Shown: positions 8,317 through 16,842 of the stretch, piece by piece
Position numbering within the stretch: position 1 is the stretch's first letter
Layout of the letters: every line of letters starts with the position of its first letter
Assembly (NCBI RefSeq): GCF_023015865.1
Contig: NZ_JALKBC010000003.1
Coordinates: 394,840-458,839 of the forward strand
Direction: 5' to 3'
Length of the DNA stretch: 64,000 nt
Source of the DNA: Arenibacter sp. F26102
GTDB lineage: Bacteria; Bacteroidota; Bacteroidia; Flavobacteriales; Flavobacteriaceae
Made by a program: the position numbers and the translations under genes
The notes under the pieces: model-generated
What the model was told of the DNA's origin: nothing
The model's input: only the letters and a program-made list of their open reading frames with translations
Database searches by the model: none

Positions 8317-10068
8317 CTAAAGATCAAACTTGTACGTGGCTCCGGCCAATACCTGAAAACCTTGTACCCGATAATTGTTCCAACGCATATAGTTCTGGTT
8401 GGCTATATTATTGGCCTTTGCAAACACGGATAATTGATTATTTACCCGATAGCCTATATGTGCATTGGCATCAAAATAGCTGTCCAAAGTCTTCGCCTCC
8501 ATGGTAAAATTTTCTGGCAGGGTTCCAGGAGACGCCACAGTGTATAGATCATCGCGTTCCCCTACGTAAAATAGATTGGCACCCAAGAACCACTTCTCCC
8601 CTATTTGATAATCCATAAAAGTGGAAGCGGTAAGACCGGGCAGGTTCCATGCTGGATTATCGGTTTCTGTATCGTAATCGTTCACTTGCACATTAATACC
8701 CAAGCTAAAATTACGATTTACATCTACATTTAATTCCCCAAAAACTCCCAATGTTTTAACATCATCATAAAACACCTGAAAACTATTTCCATAGAAATAG
8801 CCTTTATCATCGGTCCTGGAGGTATTTTCAGGATTTAGTATAAAGAGTGGTTTTCTATTCTCGGCCGTATAAGACCCTTTTAAGTTATAGCTAAGGTTGG
8901 GCAATAATTGTCCCTTTAAACCTATGTAAGCATCGTACTGTTGGTCCGTGGGCTGAATGTCCAAGGTAGGGGAAACATATGGGTTCTCTTCCACAAAGCC
9001 ATAGAACGAGTTTTGCTTCAACTCCCCTTCTACCCCTCCATAGGCAATGGCCACCTCATCCAATAAACGATAGGATGCCGTTATAGTAGGATAAATATAA
9101 AAATTACCCTCACTATTTTCCAAATCCATACCATACACCAAATTCACACCAAGATTAAGCGAAAGATCATCCCCTAAGATATTTATATTGGGATTTATCC
9201 CCGCCTGTAAATGGGAATAATCTATGCCAGGAATATTGGAATCATTGGCAACCTGTCCATTTTTAAACTTGCCGCCCAAATAATCCACTTTAGCCTTGAG
9301 GGTCAATAATTCATCTCCCAAAGGAAATTCGAAGGCCGGCTTTAAAACTGCTCTGTTTTCACCTGATTTGGTTGCATCCCAAAACCGTCTCACCACTAAA
9401 TTGACGCTCTTAAAAAAAGAATCTTCCACTTCCACAAAACCACCTGCAAATACATTAAAATAGTTCTGCTTTTCATCAATGCCGTTCACCGTTTCCTCTG
9501 TGTAATATCCATTGGGAATTCCGTACCAATTATATAATTGATGCTGCGCCCCAATATTGGCTCCCCAACTTAAGTCCCTATCCTTTTTGGTGTAGTTGGC
9601 ATCCAATTTGGTATTGTAAAATACATTATCCAAAGCAGTACCGGCAATTTCCCCCCTAGAGGAATGGTGATTAAGGCTTAGATCCAATCGCTCATCCCTA
9701 TTCAGGGCACTACTGGTATAAAAATCCACCAAGGCATTATTAAAATTGCCCAAGCCTACGGATGCATAGGAATTATATATTTTTTCCGGTGGAGTCTTTT
9801 TTACCCCTGAAGCCTTACCCTTGGCAGGCGTAAAGGTAGATACCACTGGGACTGAAAATATACTGTAATTAATAGGTTTCTTTTGTAGAACGATGGAATC
9901 GTTCAAGGTGGGCATCGATTTCACCTTAAAAGCATCTGAAATGGTAGGCGCATAGGCCTTTACCACTGTCACCGTTTCCGTACCTATGTCTTTTTTATCG
10001 TCCTGTGCCAATCCGATTTGAAATAAACCAGTAATGGCAACTATGGAAATTTTTATGTGCTTGTGCAT
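8317..10068 (-). CDS. TonB-dependent-receptor-like outer-membrane beta-barrel
   Basis: The preferred start MHKHIKISI gives 583 residues with a signal peptide ending at GLAQ; a start at 10104 would add 12 residues and overlap the upstream TPR gene. The mature N terminus has TVTVVKAYAPTISDAFKVKS, which resembles the TonB-box/start-of-plug region, but no full plug domain follows. The rest is a long run of alternating beta strands rich in aromatic residues, ending GATYKFDL, a typical barrel terminus. It follows the large TPR gene by 25 bp, so the two are an operon. This pair is recurrent in flavobacteria, though its function is not established. It is smaller than a normal SusC-type receptor. Confidence 0.78.
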   Translation of the reverse strand: MHKHIKISIVAITGLFQIGLAQDDKKDIGTETVTVVKAYAPTISDAFKVKSMPTLNDSIVLQKKPINYSIFSVPVVSTFTPAKGKASGVKKTPPEKIYNSYASVGLGNFNNALVDFYTSSALNRDERLDLSLNHHSSRGEIAGTALDNVFYNTKLDANYTKKDRDLSWGANIGAQHQLYNWYGIPNGYYTEETVNGIDEKQNYFNVFAGGFVEVEDSFFKSVNLVVRRFWDATKSGENRAVLKPAFEFPLGDELLTLKAKVDYLGGKFKNGQVANDSNIPGIDYSHLQAGINPNINILGDDLSLNLGVNLVYGMDLENSEGNFYIYPTITASYRLLDEVAIAYGGVEGELKQNSFYGFVEENPYVSPTLDIQPTDQQYDAYIGLKGQLLPNLSYNLKGSYTAENRKPLFILNPENTSRTDDKGYFYGNSFQVFYDDVKTLGVFGELNVDVNRNFSLGINVQVNDYDTETDNPAWNLPGLTASTFMDYQIGEKWFLGANLFYVGERDDLYTVASPGTLPENFTMEAKTLDSYFDANAHIGYRVNNQLSVFAKANNIANQNYMRWNNYRVQGFQVLAGATYKFDL

Positions 10069-10093
10069 ATATTGTTCTTTTTGCAAGGAATTT

Positions 10094-13000
10094 TTAATTT
10101 CCATCTGTACTAATGGAGGAATTACTTTGGGCTTCTTTGGCCTTAATTATGGATGACTCTTGTTTGGCTTGGGCCACAATAGTTGGAAAATCACCAAAAT
10201 TGGCAATAACGCTATCCAAAATATAGGTTGCTTGGAATGCATCTCCCAAGGCGTAGAAATTTTTGGCCATAACGATCAATCCCCTTGCGCTCCATTCCTT
10301 ATATCCGGCATAATCCTTTGCCAATTTTTGAACTGAAGCATTGGATGCCTCGTAATTTTGGGCCTTATTCTTAAAATAGGCATCATAATAAAGTGCTTCT
10401 GCCGCCAAATCTCCCGTAGCAATCTTCAACACTTCCGCATACGCCTTTTCCGCCCTGTTTTCATCATTGGTCTTAATGGACGATCTTGCTATCATTATTT
10501 GCGCATCACTTTTTATACGGTTGTCTATTTTGGAATTAGACAACACTTTTCCGGCATACGCAATGGTCTTGCCATAGTCTGACTGCTCATAATAGCCTTT
10601 CATTAAATTGGACTGGGCAAAAGTGATGTTCTGCTGAATTTCAGCCTTGGACTCCAATTGTTCCAAATAAGGAATGGCAGTAACATAATCATTCTTGCCT
10701 ACATAAATCTCACACACCCTTGTAAGGGCCTGTTCGGCATATTCATTGATTCCTCTACTTGCTACATTTTTAAAATAGGGCAAGGCTTTATCCTTTTGGC
10801 CCTTTCCAAAATACAATTGTGCCAAATTAAAATTGGCCTTCAATGTATTTAAACCGTTTGGAAATTGTTTAATATAGGTTTCATAACCCTTAATGGCAGC
10901 ATCCTGGTTACCTTCTATATATTGTTTGTCCGCAGATTCAAAAGTGGCATTGTCCAATTCGGTATCCGTCACCTCCACAAAGTCAAGCCCTTTTACCCAC
11001 TGGGCATATTCATTTACCCTTCCTAAATCCACATAAATAAGTTTAGCGGTAGTTACGGCCTGAAGCGCTTCCTGTGTATTGGGATGGTCCCTGACAACCG
11101 TTTTAAACTTGGACAAAGCCTGTTCGTTTCTATTGGCATTATAATGCACCAACCCCTGACGTAACATAGCTTGCGGTACCAAAGAACTTCCTCTGTAATC
11201 CCCTATCAATTGATCGTAAAGTTGCAACCCTCTTTCCGTGTTATTGGCTCTCACATAGGAATTGGCCAACTCAAACAGAGCATCATCCTTAAGGGTCGAG
11301 TTGGGATATCTGGATACAAAATTGGAAAGTTCCTCAATCTTCGTGGCACTCCTGTCCACAAATCCATAGCTTAATGCTTTTTGGTATGCGGCATAGTCAC
11401 TCTCCGGTATATTCCTGGCTATTGCCTTATTATAAGTTTCTATAGCAGGCCAATACTTACTGCTAACAAAATAACTATCCCCTAAACGCAGGTAGGTATC
11501 ATTCAATTTTACCCCATCGTTGCTGGTCTCCGCATAACTGGAAAATGCTGCTATGGCATTGGAATAATTTCTTAACTTGAAATAGGTATATGCCAAATTA
11601 TAATCTAAATCCTTGTATTCAGGGGTAGATTTGGCACTTGGAATGGATTTAAATTGAAGGTATCCCGCCAAGGCATCATCAAAATGATTCATATTATAGT
11701 CAGATTCGGCCTTCCAGTAGCTTGACCTGGCCTTGAAGTATTGGTCTTCCGCATTGTCCAAAGATTTTTTGAATACGACGGAAGCTTGCTCAAAGTTCAG
11801 CTCCAAAAATAATTCCACTCCCCTATAAAACGCCACCTTTTGATACGTAGCCTTACTGGCAAAATTTTTGTTTTTTTCCAAAAGGTCCATCGCCCCGGCA
11901 AAATTCTTTGAGGTAATATAAGAATCTACCAACAGCTCCTGCATTTCTGCTTTATGGGCATCATTGGGATATTTTTCCAGATAAGTAGTTAAAACTTTTG
12001 GAACGGGCTCATAAGCATTCCCAATTTCATAGCTCAATCGGGCATAATTTAGGTAGGCATCCTTTTGAATTTCAGGGTTAAAATCCATTTGGGATGCATT
12101 TCTAAAGGCATTCAAAGCTTCCTGTTTCTTATCCAATTTTAGATAACATTCCGCCAAATGATAATATGCATTTTGCGAAACATCATTACTCCCATCAATT
12201 ATCTTATTGAATTGTTGTATCCCATTTGCATAGTCGCCTTGCATATAATAGGAATAGCCAAGCAGATAATAATCTGTATTGCTCCATTTTCCTCTTTTAC
12301 CTTTGTATTCGTTTAAATAAGGTATGGCATTGGCGTATTGTTTTAGATTGAAATAACTCTCGCCAATAATTTTATTAAGCTCGGAGACCTCATAACGATC
12401 AGATTTTGGCAATTGTTTTTTTGCCAGGGCGATAGCCTCTTCAAACTTGCCCAATTTAAAATTCATATCTGCCTGATAATAGGACAGTTTCTCTTCCAAC
12501 AATTCTTGATCCGCTATCTGATCAAAACGTTGATTGGCCTGTGCATAATCGTCTTGTTGATATGCAATATATCCCAAGTAATATTTTGCTTGGGAACCAT
12601 ATGTGGGCGAGGTGGTGACCTGATTTAGATAACGCTCGGCATCTTTAGGTTTGTTGGATGAAAATAAGGCATATCCATTATTAAAATTGAAGCGTTCCTT
12701 ATCCTTTCTGGACATGGAACTCTGATCTACCTTGGCATACCATTTTAAGGCATAGGGATATTTACTGGTTTCAAAATAATAATCCGCCACATCCAGGTAG
12801 GCGGAATTGCGCTTGGTGGAGGTAGGGTACTTTTCTACAAAATCCTCCATTAACCTGTCGGCCCCCAACTGATTTAGGCGAATAGCCGCTGTAGCGGCAT
12901 AATAAGCACTGTTGGCCTGGGTTTCTTCATCCCTGGTATTGTTTTTTACCTTGTCAAAGATTGTCTGAGCTGCTTGATACTGTTTGTTGTTATACAAGGC

Positions 13001-13114
13001 CAAAGCTTCTTGGTAGTCCTTCTGGTCAAAAGTATAAATTTTAGATTCTTGGGCATTTGCATAAAACAAAGACCCAAAAAAACACAGTATTACAGCGGTT
13101 TTTTTTCTTAGCAT
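10094..13114 (-). CDS. Large periplasmic tetratricopeptide-repeat protein
   Basis: Exported protein of 1006 residues with signal peptide MLRKKTAVILCFFGSLFYANA. Practically the whole mature chain is TPR-like helical repeats, recognisable from many units of the type A..YY.LGY..Y..GDY..AI..F. It would act as a scaffold in the periplasm or at the inner face of the outer membrane. It is the first gene of an operon with the TonB-receptor-like barrel, which suggests that the two proteins interact. It is divergent from ftsE with about 150 bp between them. The tail is Ser/Asn-rich. No enzymatic domain is visible. Confidence 0.88.
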   Translation of the reverse strand: MLRKKTAVILCFFGSLFYANAQESKIYTFDQKDYQEALALYNNKQYQAAQTIFDKVKNNTRDEETQANSAYYAATAAIRLNQLGADRLMEDFVEKYPTSTKRNSAYLDVADYYFETSKYPYALKWYAKVDQSSMSRKDKERFNFNNGYALFSSNKPKDAERYLNQVTTSPTYGSQAKYYLGYIAYQQDDYAQANQRFDQIADQELLEEKLSYYQADMNFKLGKFEEAIALAKKQLPKSDRYEVSELNKIIGESYFNLKQYANAIPYLNEYKGKRGKWSNTDYYLLGYSYYMQGDYANGIQQFNKIIDGSNDVSQNAYYHLAECYLKLDKKQEALNAFRNASQMDFNPEIQKDAYLNYARLSYEIGNAYEPVPKVLTTYLEKYPNDAHKAEMQELLVDSYITSKNFAGAMDLLEKNKNFASKATYQKVAFYRGVELFLELNFEQASVVFKKSLDNAEDQYFKARSSYWKAESDYNMNHFDDALAGYLQFKSIPSAKSTPEYKDLDYNLAYTYFKLRNYSNAIAAFSSYAETSNDGVKLNDTYLRLGDSYFVSSKYWPAIETYNKAIARNIPESDYAAYQKALSYGFVDRSATKIEELSNFVSRYPNSTLKDDALFELANSYVRANNTERGLQLYDQLIGDYRGSSLVPQAMLRQGLVHYNANRNEQALSKFKTVVRDHPNTQEALQAVTTAKLIYVDLGRVNEYAQWVKGLDFVEVTDTELDNATFESADKQYIEGNQDAAIKGYETYIKQFPNGLNTLKANFNLAQLYFGKGQKDKALPYFKNVASRGINEYAEQALTRVCEIYVGKNDYVTAIPYLEQLESKAEIQQNITFAQSNLMKGYYEQSDYGKTIAYAGKVLSNSKIDNRIKSDAQIMIARSSIKTNDENRAEKAYAEVLKIATGDLAAEALYYDAYFKNKAQNYEASNASVQKLAKDYAGYKEWSARGLIVMAKNFYALGDAFQATYILDSVIANFGDFPTIVAQAKQESSIIKAKEAQSNSSISTDGN

Positions 13115-13261
13115 AATGTTCTCTAGAAGTTAAGAATTACCGTAATTAAATTATATAACGATAAATATTGTCCTCAAGTATATGATAAAGAAAAAGATTT
13201 TTTAAGAAGATTTGATTTATTTCCATAGGAACTTATTACATTTATATCAACATTAAAAACT

Positions 13262-13945
13262 ATGAGCGAAAGCATATTGCAGCTGAAGGATGTAGCCGTA
13301 TTTCAGGGAGAAAATTTAGTATTGAACGATATAAGCCTCGAAATAAAAAAAGGAGAGTTCGTGTACCTTATCGGGAAAACGGGCAGTGGAAAAAGTAGCT
13401 TTATGAAAACCTTATATGGCGACCTCCCGTTAAAACAGGGAACAGGCCACATTGTAGATTTCGACCTTACCACTTTAAAGGAAAAGGAGATTCCGTATTT
13501 GAGAAGAAAACTAGGCGTTGTTTTCCAGGATTTTAAATTATTACCTGACCGTAATGTCAACAACAACCTTCTTTTTGTGCTAAAAGCAACTGGTTGGAAA
13601 GACCGTAGCGAAATGAACGCCAAGATCGAAGATGTCTTGGATAAGGTTGGCATGAAAACCAAAGGCTTTAAATTTCCCCATGAACTTTCTGGCGGGGAAC
13701 AACAGCGTATTGCCATTGCACGAGCCCTGTTGAATGATCCTGATCTAATACTGGCGGACGAGCCTACAGGAAATCTAGACCCTCAGACGAGCGTAGAAGT
13801 TATGAAAGTGCTGCAGGACATCAACAAAACAGGAAGGACCATCCTTATGGCCACCCACGACTACGCCCTTATTCTTAAATATCCATCAAAGACATTAAAG
13901 TGCGATGGCAATAAGGTTTTTGAAGTCATACAACGGGCAGTGTAA
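13262..13945 (+). CDS. ftsE: Cell-division ABC transporter ATPase FtsE
   Basis: ABC ATPase of 227 residues. Walker A GKTGSGKS is at 38-45, the signature [15 protein letters not shown] near 142-156, and Walker [14 protein letters not shown] follows, with the H-loop in MATHDY. Length and sequence fit FtsE, which with FtsX regulates peptidoglycan hydrolases at the division site. No ftsX lies next to it in this window, as is usual in Bacteroidota where the two genes are separated. A LolD-type ATPase is the alternative, but FtsE resemblance is stronger. A short perfect palindrome (13969-13980) follows the gene. Confidence 0.85.
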   Translation: MSESILQLKDVAVFQGENLVLNDISLEIKKGEFVYLIGKTGSGKSSFMKTLYGDLPLKQGTGHIVDFDLTTLKEKEIPYLRRKLGVVFQDFKLLPDRNVNNNLLFVLKATGWKDRSEMNAKIEDVLDKVGMKTKGFKFPHELSGGEQQRIAIARALLNDPDLILADEPTGNLDPQTSVEVMKVLQDINKTGRTILMATHDYALILKYPSKTLKCDGNKVFEVIQRAV

Positions 13946-14177
13946 ATATTAAAAAAGAAAATCCCCTAGTCTAGCTAGACCCACCATATCCTTCATCAAG
14001 CTGACCTTAAACAACTGGCCACCTTATTGGCTTAACTAGTTGCGCATAAGCCATACTACACCAATTTTATTACTTTATTTTCCAAATCCCGTTCGTTTCA
14101 GTTAAATCCAAAGTCGCTTCACCCACCATTTTGTCCACTTCACTTAATATCCACCTAAAAGTCACTAATACGCCCAT

Positions 14178-14185
14178 TATCTTTG
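14178..14185 (+). promoter_or_regulatory. -7 element (TATCTTTG) of the repeat-protein gene
   Basis: A perfect TAnnTTTG match. No TTG is found at the expected distance upstream, so only the -7 half is supported. Transcription would begin near 14192, which makes the Met at 14229 a better start than the one at 14199. Confidence 0.55.
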
Positions 14186-14228
14186 TACCAGAAATAAAAT
14201 GCAAATCAAAATATTAAAATTATATATC

Positions 14229-14711
14229 ATGAAAAACACAGCTTTACTATTAAGTACCATACTAGTATCTCTTTCATTATTCTCATTTTCAGGGAAGGAC
14301 AAATGTCTAAAATCTGATGACATTAACTGTTATATTGAATCCCACAACCCTTTTGCCGAAGGATTGCTTATGGATGAAGAAGTAAGAAATTTAAGCTTGG
14401 ATCAAATTAACCTTATTGAAAATGAGGAAGAAATTAATTTAGGATTCAATACGGCAACCTACCTCCCCATTGGATTCGATGCTTACGCTGGAATGGAATT
14501 GGACCTTGACAGTATTATTGTTGAGGAATTGGAGGAAGAAGTTGTTTTGGATTTTGATCCGGCAAAATATCTTCCCATTGGCTTTAATGCATATGACGGT
14601 ATGGAACTGAACCTAAACGACATTGTAATAGAAGAAATGGAAGAGGAAATTAATCTTGGTTTTGAGGTTATGAACTATCTTCCTAAAGGATTTAACCCCT
14701 TCTCTAAATAA
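14229..14711 (+). CDS. Small secreted protein with 36-residue YLPIGF repeats
   Basis: Not recognised as a named family. The preferred start MKNTALLL gives 160 residues with a clear signal peptide (about 1-21); a start at 14199 would add ten. The mature protein is very acidic. From residue 67 it consists of two 36-residue repeats and a partial third, each opening EEINLGF or EEVVLDF, then YLPIGF, then an acidic linker. Two cysteines (near 26 and 34) lie just before the repeats. It has its own promoter and a strong terminator, and precedes the histidine kinase gene. It is probably periplasmic or surface exposed. Function is unknown. Confidence 0.75.
   Translation: MKNTALLLSTILVSLSLFSFSGKDKCLKSDDINCYIESHNPFAEGLLMDEEVRNLSLDQINLIENEEEINLGFNTATYLPIGFDAYAGMELDLDSIIVEELEEEVVLDFDPAKYLPIGFNAYDGMELNLNDIVIEEMEEEINLGFEVMNYLPKGFNPFSK
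14427..14708 (+). repeat. In-frame 108-bp tandem repeats inside the secreted protein gene
   Basis: Units at 14427-14534 and 14535-14642 and a partial unit at 14643-14708. Protein similarity is high (YLPIGF and GMEL are kept in both full units), but codon use differs between copies. The duplication is therefore old or under protein-level selection. Confidence 0.75.
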
Positions 14712-14738
14712 AGAACAGCTTAATAAATCGACTATATC

Positions 14739-14772
14739 TAAGCCCTTGGCATTTCCAAGGGCTTATTTTTTA
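14739..14772 (+). terminator. Rho-independent terminator after the repeat-protein gene
   Basis: An 11-bp perfect stem TAAGCCCTTGG/CCAAGGGCTTA with a 5-nt loop, followed by a T-rich run. It separates the repeat-protein transcript from the two-component operon. Confidence 0.9.
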
Positions 14773-14858
14773 TAAGATTGTTAGATCAATCAAATTCCAT
14801 ATACGGAACTATGATAGAGATAAATAAAGAACTATATTTAAAAATTAACTAGGTTAAA

Positions 14859-15896
14859 ATGGATAGTCCAAAACAGGTAAAGCAGCTCGAAATAATAAAA
14901 ATCGCCCTACTGATTGCCGTTTTAGTGACCCTTCCACTCACCATATCACTTTTCAGGTCAACCGGTTTTAATAAAGAGATTTTTTCCAGTGAGTTGTTCG
15001 TAGATCTAGACTTAAAATTCTGGTTTTTCTTCCTTTTTTCGTGGTCTGCACTGCAGTTCAATACTAATTTTATTTATCGCATCCCTAGAAAGAACCGCTT
15101 GGTGGATTGGGGATTGAGGCTCGTGGGCAATATTGGAATTCTAGTGGCCACTATTGCTATCCTAAATTTAGTATACCCTATTTTTATTGAAAAGGACGTT
15201 TCTAACAGGGAAGAGGATTTTCAAGATTTTATATTCATCGTTGTCCTCATCATCATACTTTTTATCTCCAGAATTTTAAGGCTAAAAATTATTCAGGGTG
15301 AAAGTATTCTGGAAAATGAACACTTAAAACAACAAAACCTACAAAATGAACTTTCTGCCCTAAAGAATCAAATCAACCCTCATTTTCTTTTCAACTCCCT
15401 AAATACACTCAATTCCCTTATACGAGACAATAAGGAGGCTACCATGTTTGTTAAAAAGCTTTCCTTTATGTACCGTTATATATTGCAAAGCGGGGATAGA
15501 GATCTGGTCTTTTTAAAAGAGGAACTTAAATTCCTGGAAAGCTATACCTATTTAATAAAAACAAGATACAGGAACCGTTTTCAAATTGATATCGCCATTG
15601 ACGAAAAATATCTTGACAGAAAAATCCCACCATTGGCATTACAGTTATTGGTAGAAAATGCGGTAAAACATAACGAGATTTCAGAAACACATCCATTAAA
15701 AGTTCAAATTTACTCACAGGGCGAATGCATTTATGTGGAAAACAAAGTACGTGCGCGGACTACATTGGCAGAAGGTACCGGTACCGGACTTTTAAATCTG
15801 TACAAACGTTATTACATGATAAGAAAGCAGCAAATTATTGTTGATAAACAAAATGACATATTCCGTGTAATGTTACCTTTGAACAAAATGACATGA
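14859..15896 (+). CDS. LytS/YehU-type sensor histidine kinase
   Basis: Membrane sensor of 345 residues. Helices occur near residues 13-33, 52-70, 88-108 and 122-138. Then comes the His_kinase domain with the phospho-acceptor His175 in NQINPHFLFNSLNTL, followed by an HATPase region containing LLVENAVKHNE and GTGTGLLNL. It autophosphorylates and passes phosphate to the response regulator encoded immediately downstream (4-bp ATGA overlap). There is no large periplasmic sensor domain, so the signal is probably sensed within or near the membrane. Such pairs in Bacteroidota regulate diverse envelope functions; the target here is unknown. Confidence 0.9.
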   Translation: MDSPKQVKQLEIIKIALLIAVLVTLPLTISLFRSTGFNKEIFSSELFVDLDLKFWFFFLFSWSALQFNTNFIYRIPRKNRLVDWGLRLVGNIGILVATIAILNLVYPIFIEKDVSNREEDFQDFIFIVVLIIILFISRILRLKIIQGESILENEHLKQQNLQNELSALKNQINPHFLFNSLNTLNSLIRDNKEATMFVKKLSFMYRYILQSGDRDLVFLKEELKFLESYTYLIKTRYRNRFQIDIAIDEKYLDRKIPPLALQLLVENAVKHNEISETHPLKVQIYSQGECIYVENKVRARTTLAEGTGTGLLNLYKRYYMIRKQQIIVDKQNDIFRVMLPLNKMT

Positions 15897-16654
15897 AAGT
15901 AGTTATTGTAGAAGATGAATTGGCGGCAAGTGAAAATCTTGTCTATATGCTAAAAAACTTGGAGGATACCATTGAGGTATTGGCAGTTCTTGACTCGGTA
16001 AAAACCTCAGTCGATTATTTTTCCCGAAATCAGGGGGCCGACCTAGTTTTTATGGATATACACCTGGCCGATGGGTTGTCATTTGAAATTTTTGACGCCA
16101 TTAAAATTGATGCTCCCATAATCTTTACTACCGCTTATGACCAATATGCCTTAAAAGCTTTCAAACTTAATAGCATCGATTATTTATTGAAACCCATAGA
16201 TGAGGATGAGTTGGAAGAAAGTCTAATTCAATTTAAAGAGCAGAAAAAAGGTAAGGGCCTTATTTCTAATCAAGTCGAGGGATTACTGCATTTATTAAAA
16301 GACCAGAAAAAAGGCTACAAATCAATGTATTTGGTCCATCACAGAGATGAATTGATACCATTAAAGACAGACAAAATTGCCTACCTATATATTGATAATG
16401 GCATCGTTAAAGCGGTTACCAAGGATAAACAAACGTATATCATAGAACAAAAATTAGAAGATATTGAAAATGACCTTGACCCTGACATTTTTTACCGCCT
16501 TAACCGCCAATTTATTGTTCAAAGAGATGCTATTTCTGGCATAAAGCAATATTTCAATGGAAAACTTATCGTAAACGTAATGCCAGTGCATGGAGAGCGA
16601 GTAGTAGTCAGCAAGGCCAAAGCCGCCGAATTTAAAAACTGGATGAATAACTGA
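15893..16654 (+). CDS. LytTR-family response regulator
   Basis: 253 residues. The receiver domain (1-120) carries acidic residues E7-D8, phospho-acceptor Asp55 in FMDIHLADG, and Lys102-region KPI. The LytTR DNA-binding domain covers about 148-253 (from YLVHHRDELIPL to the end). It would bind direct repeats upstream of target promoters once phosphorylated by the adjacent kinase. The start overlaps the kinase stop by 4 bp, showing translational coupling. Confidence 0.93.
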   Translation: MKVVIVEDELAASENLVYMLKNLEDTIEVLAVLDSVKTSVDYFSRNQGADLVFMDIHLADGLSFEIFDAIKIDAPIIFTTAYDQYALKAFKLNSIDYLLKPIDEDELEESLIQFKEQKKGKGLISNQVEGLLHLLKDQKKGYKSMYLVHHRDELIPLKTDKIAYLYIDNGIVKAVTKDKQTYIIEQKLEDIENDLDPDIFYRLNRQFIVQRDAISGIKQYFNGKLIVNVMPVHGERVVVSKAKAAEFKNWMNN

Positions 16655-16842
16655 CCCGAAAGATAAAATGGCAATTATGACTCATTATTCGGACCCATTT
16701 ACCCATTAAAGGCTTTAGATATCAACCTGGAGGATCGTAAAAAAAATCAATCCACCAGATAGCATCCAATTTCACAAAACTTACCCTTTAGGGTTGCCAC
16801 TTTTACAACTATCCCAATAAGGTAATTCACCAAAAAAAACCT

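Noticed and set aside
13969..13980. Perfect 12-bp palindrome GTCTAGCTAGAC after ftsE, considered as a terminator
   Set aside because: No loop and no T-run follow, so it is unlikely to terminate transcription; it may be chance or a protein-binding site.
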